This document shows positions 4,590 to 7,229 of a DNA stretch of 7,229 bases, piece after piece. Below the pieces are notes generated by a model. The model was not told where the DNA came from, made no database searches, and saw only the letters and a list, made by a program, of their open reading frames with translations. This DNA comes from Bacteroidales bacterium (GTDB lineage Bacteria > Bacteroidota > Bacteroidia > Bacteroidales > JAOZMU01): contig JAOZMU010000164.1 in NCBI GenBank assembly GCA_029934165.1, positions 1-7,229 on the forward strand, written 5' to 3'. Position 1 is the stretch's first letter; every line of letters starts with the position of its first letter. Made by a program: the position numbers and the translations under genes.

Positions 4590-7043
4590 TTATTTTATGT
4601 TTTCTGTTGCTCGTTGGTCGCAAATCCTTAATATTCTTGATAGTATAAATTCAAAAGGCTTCTGAAAATCGGGTTCTGTAAGTGTAATATCAATAATAGC
4701 CCTGTTATGCAATTGTTTTTTGGGGTTTAAAGACACATTAATACTGTTTAGCATCTCTTTTATTGACTGATAATCTTCATCTAAAATCAAAAACTTACTT
4801 ACACTTTCAGGAGTTGTTGTTGAATTATGATGTTTTGCAATAGCATTGCATAAAGGAAAAACAATATCTTCAACCTGCTCCTCTTCAAAATCAAACATTT
4901 CGTCTAAAAGTAATTTTAGAGCAAAAGCACCAATTACAGAATGTTCTGGGCGTTTATTCATTCCACTTTCTTTACTTAATTTCACATCGTCTGGATTTGT
5001 TCTGTTAAAATCGCTATGCGCCAATGCCTCTGTTATTACTTTTCCTGTTTTTAGGTTTTGATATTTTTTAAAAGGCATCTGCCAATTTTTGTCCAACTTA
5101 CCATAATCGTGCATTACAAGCATAATCTCAATTAATTTATTGAAATCAATATTTTCAACTTGCATAAATTTAGGCAATTCCTTAAAAATGAAATTCATTT
5201 TAGGTTTGAAATTATCTCTGTAATAATTCAACATTGCCATATTATGTTCAATAAAAGTATCTGATTTTAAAGGTTTAAAATCTTCTGTTTTATCATTTTG
5301 AATAGATTTACCTGATACTTCTTTTCCTATTTTAATAAAATTCAAACCAATTTTACTGTCATAGCTAAAAAAGTCTGAATTTACATAAAATCGATTATCT
5401 ATAATATTGTCATAATCAACTCGTTCTAATTTATATTCCTCTTCTCCAAAATCAAAAATATTATTTTCAGCAAGTCGTGATACAGGATAATCATCTTCTT
5501 CTGAATTATAATCTTCGTTTACAATCTTTTTCCATTTTCCAATAAAAGTCCATTTGTAAAGTCCTATACTTTCGTAACTATAAGGTTGTAAGGTAACATC
5601 ATTTTTAATATCATCATTAATAATTACTAAATCAACATTTTGAATATCTCTAATTGTGTTTCGGTAGTTACTCTTTTCGCAGTCAGTCCATGATTTTCTA
5701 ATTTCTGGTCGATTAAATAAACGTGTTTTTATATCTGCTGTATTATTTTTTTCTTCGCCAGACATTATCTTGTTTACAAGTTCTTCCGAAATTTCCTCAT
5801 CAATAGATGGAGTTGTTTTTAATATTTCAAATGTTCTTTTACACAAATCGGGATTGTATGGCAAGTATTTATTGTTTAAGCTTTTAATCTCTTTTTTATC
5901 AAGAACATCATCTGAAAGTGTATCATCTAATTTTAACTTTTCATCAAGAGTCAATATGTCATAAACAAATATTTTTCCTGTTTCGTTTGCGTATCTGGCA
6001 CAACGCCCAGCTCTTTGCAAAAATGAATTTACAGGCGATACTTGCGTATGAAGAACTTCGCATGAAATATCCATGCCTGCCTCAATAACTTGCGTAGATA
6101 TTAATATTGCATTTTTTTTACTGCCTTTTTTGAAATATTCTTTTACTTTTTTTTCTTTTTCCTTACGGTCTTTGTCAAAAAAGCGTCCATGAATGCAAAA
6201 TATTTCAGTTTCTGTTTTCTTGATTTTTTCAATTTCAATGAATAAACTTTGGGCTGTTTCAACACGATTACAAATTACAATTGTTTTATTTTTGTGATTA
6301 CTTACAATTGTCTCGGCATCAATAGTATTCTCTGAAATTATTACTTCCTTTTTAATCGTGTTTTTCGGAGCTATTAATGAATTAATCTTTGGAACATCAT
6401 TTGGGAAATCTTTTAAAGTTACAATTTCAATATTTTCAAGTCCACTTTCATTTTGCAAGAAATTAATAAATTCATCGCTCATTGTTGCAGTCATAATACA
6501 AAATCGAGTCATATTAGAAAGCATTCTCAATGTTCCTAAAGTTGTTGCCATCGAAAGGCTTGGATCTAATAAATGAAATTCATCAAAAACAAGATAACTG
6601 CCGATTATTGCTCCTGCATTAATATTTGCCTCTCGTTTTGAAAGAGGCAACGGAAATGAAAGAAAATTACTGAGTGTTTGGTCAATAGTTGAAAAAACAA
6701 TGTCTTTTTTAAAATATTTGTCGTTGCTGTATTCGCCTGTTTGAATTGAAGTTAAACCTTTGTTTAAAATGCTTTTATCTAAAACCTCATTAACATCTTG
6801 ATGAATAGAGTTTGCTAATGTTCTCAAAGGCAAACTATAAATCATTTTTTGCGGAAAACTTTCAATATTGTTTTGCTTGGCTAATAAAAAAGGTATAATT
6901 GAAGCCCATGTTTTTCCTGCTCCCGTTGGAACAGATAATATCACATTTTTGCCAGAAAGCAACAATTCAGCCACTTTTGCTTGATATTCATAGGGTGGAA
7001 ATGCTAGTAATTCATTATAAGTTTTTACTATCTCCTTTATCAT
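4590..7043 (-). CDS. cas3: Cas3 helicase-nuclease with C-terminal HD domain
   Basis: Cas3 is recruited to Cascade-bound DNA, unwinds it with ATP and cuts it with a metal-dependent HD domain. The 817-residue protein begins with a superfamily 2 helicase: YQ near residue 20, Walker A PTGAGKT (39-45), FSTIDQ (117-122), DEFH (154-157), TAT (185-187), VICNR (256-260), STQVIEAGMDI (316-326) and QRAGRCAR (343-350). The HD domain follows at about residues 595-817: H600, HDYGK (645-649), PEHS with H701, AKHH (738-739) and CDQRA with D809. All motifs for both activities appear intact. The order helicase then HD is the reverse of the usual Cas3 and matches a fusion in the order Cas3'-Cas3''. The ATG at 7043 is supported by a Shine-Dalgarno. 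It is the first cas gene in the window and is separated from the next gene by 211 bp, so it may form its own transcript. Confidence 0.96.
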   Translation of the reverse strand: MIKEIVKTYNELLAFPPYEYQAKVAELLLSGKNVILSVPTGAGKTWASIIPFLLAKQNNIESFPQKMIYSLPLRTLANSIHQDVNEVLDKSILNKGLTSIQTGEYSNDKYFKKDIVFSTIDQTLSNFLSFPLPLSKREANINAGAIIGSYLVFDEFHLLDPSLSMATTLGTLRMLSNMTRFCIMTATMSDEFINFLQNESGLENIEIVTLKDFPNDVPKINSLIAPKNTIKKEVIISENTIDAETIVSNHKNKTIVICNRVETAQSLFIEIEKIKKTETEIFCIHGRFFDKDRKEKEKKVKEYFKKGSKKNAILISTQVIEAGMDISCEVLHTQVSPVNSFLQRAGRCARYANETGKIFVYDILTLDEKLKLDDTLSDDVLDKKEIKSLNNKYLPYNPDLCKRTFEILKTTPSIDEEISEELVNKIMSGEEKNNTADIKTRLFNRPEIRKSWTDCEKSNYRNTIRDIQNVDLVIINDDIKNDVTLQPYSYESIGLYKWTFIGKWKKIVNEDYNSEEDDYPVSRLAENNIFDFGEEEYKLERVDYDNIIDNRFYVNSDFFSYDSKIGLNFIKIGKEVSGKSIQNDKTEDFKPLKSDTFIEHNMAMLNYYRDNFKPKMNFIFKELPKFMQVENIDFNKLIEIMLVMHDYGKLDKNWQMPFKKYQNLKTGKVITEALAHSDFNRTNPDDVKLSKESGMNKRPEHSVIGAFALKLLLDEMFDFEEEQVEDIVFPLCNAIAKHHNSTTTPESVSKFLILDEDYQSIKEMLNSINVSLNPKKQLHNRAIIDITLTEPDFQKPFEFILSRILRICDQRATENIK

Positions 7044-7048
7044 AATTA

Positions 7049-7056
7049 TCCTTTCT
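7049..7056 (-). promoter_or_regulatory. cas3: Ribosome binding site of cas3
   Basis: Minus-strand AGAAAGGA ends 5 nt before the ATG at 7043 and supports that start. It is the only clear Shine-Dalgarno before a gene in this window; the other cas genes have A-rich leaders instead. Confidence 0.65.
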
Positions 7057-7154
7057 TAAATGTCCCCAATAATTCCCGCGTAAATATAATTTAAAAAAAT
7101 TAATAACACGTAATTTACTAATATGTTTTATAACCTCCACGAAATACTCCAAAC

Positions 7155-7191
7155 ATTGTACACAATATATATAGTGAGTACTCTTACAAAA
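7155..7191 (-). promoter_or_regulatory. Possible cas3 promoter region with small palindromes
   Basis: The gap 7044-7229 holds no gene. On the minus strand TTTTG (7191-7187) is followed after 17 nt by TATATTGT (7169-7162), a poor fit to the Bacteroidota promoter in both spacing and sequence. The region also has a perfect palindrome GAGTACTC (7176-7183) and the dyad ATTGT-AC-ACAAT (7155-7166), which could be operator sites. All of this is weak and may be chance in A+T-rich DNA. Confidence 0.25.
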
Positions 7192-7229
7192 GTTCTTACG
7201 CTTTTTATTAACCTAAGTTGTTAATTCAC

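Noticed and set aside
4352..4648. A 98-codon plus-strand reading frame with the peptide KKQACGSIK repeated twice
   Set aside because: The repeated peptide is just the translation of the two 30-bp repeats (66-bp period). The frame overlaps the 3' end of cas3 and the start of the small gene on the opposite strand, and has no protein-like features. CRISPR units commonly create such false frames.
4846..6576. Plus-strand reading frames of 64-72 codons opposite cas3
   Set aside because: They are serine- and phenylalanine-rich shadows of an intact Cas3 coding sequence and show no independent features.
7216..7224. AGTTGTTAA upstream of cas3 matches the repeat-spacer junction at 4465-4473, a possible guide target for cas3 autorepression
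   Set aside because: Only nine bases match, three of them from the repeat, and the match does not continue into the next spacer positions. It is too weak to claim a target.

Overview
This 7.2-kb window holds most of the effector half of a type I CRISPR-Cas locus. All protein genes are on the minus strand, so the locus reads from right to left. The DNA is A+T-rich. Most starts have no Shine-Dalgarno sequence, one internal promoter fits the Bacteroidota consensus (TTTG, 19-21 nt, TAnnTTTG), and dispersed repeats resemble those I associate with Bacteroidota genomes. A Bacteroidota host is therefore likely, but there is no marker gene to prove it.

Layout in transcription order. 7229-7044: non-coding leader of cas3, with a good ribosome binding site. 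7043-4590: Cas3, a helicase followed by an HD nuclease, the reverse of the common HD-helicase order. 4589-4379: a non-coding gap that is the most unusual part of the window. It contains a Bacteroidota-type promoter, a diverged inverted repeat copy, and two perfect 30-bp repeats separated by 36 bp. 4378-3941: a small protein of 145 residues that resembles BECR-fold (LPD3/PBECR-like) nucleases. 3974-3901: a dispersed repeat with two 18-bp copies and an inverted repeat; it supplies the C-terminus of the small protein. 3849-2068: a Cas8-type large subunit. 2033-1044: Cas7 (DevR/Cst2-like). 1042-377: Cas5, ending at the edge of a dispersed repeat. 378-1: no gene, only two copies of a ~100-bp repeat, a 22-bp tandem repeat and related palindromic sequence.

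Together Cas8, Cas7 and Cas5 would form the Cascade surveillance complex around a crRNA, and Cas3 would be recruited to unwind and degrade the DNA target. The cas3-cas8-cas7-cas5 order and the DevR-like Cas7 recall the Myxococcus dev (MYXAN) arrangement and type I-B systems. cas6, cas4, cas1, cas2 and a full CRISPR array are not in the window; whether they lie outside cannot be told.

The main hypothesis is that the two-repeat unit is a miniature CRISPR encoding a crRNA-like regulatory RNA, and that the adjacent BECR-like protein is a toxin-like gene under its control. This would be analogous to CreTA or Cas-regulating crRNA-like RNAs, but with a protein partner. The repeat geometry is directly visible; the regulatory role is inference, and no convincing target for the single spacer was found within the window.
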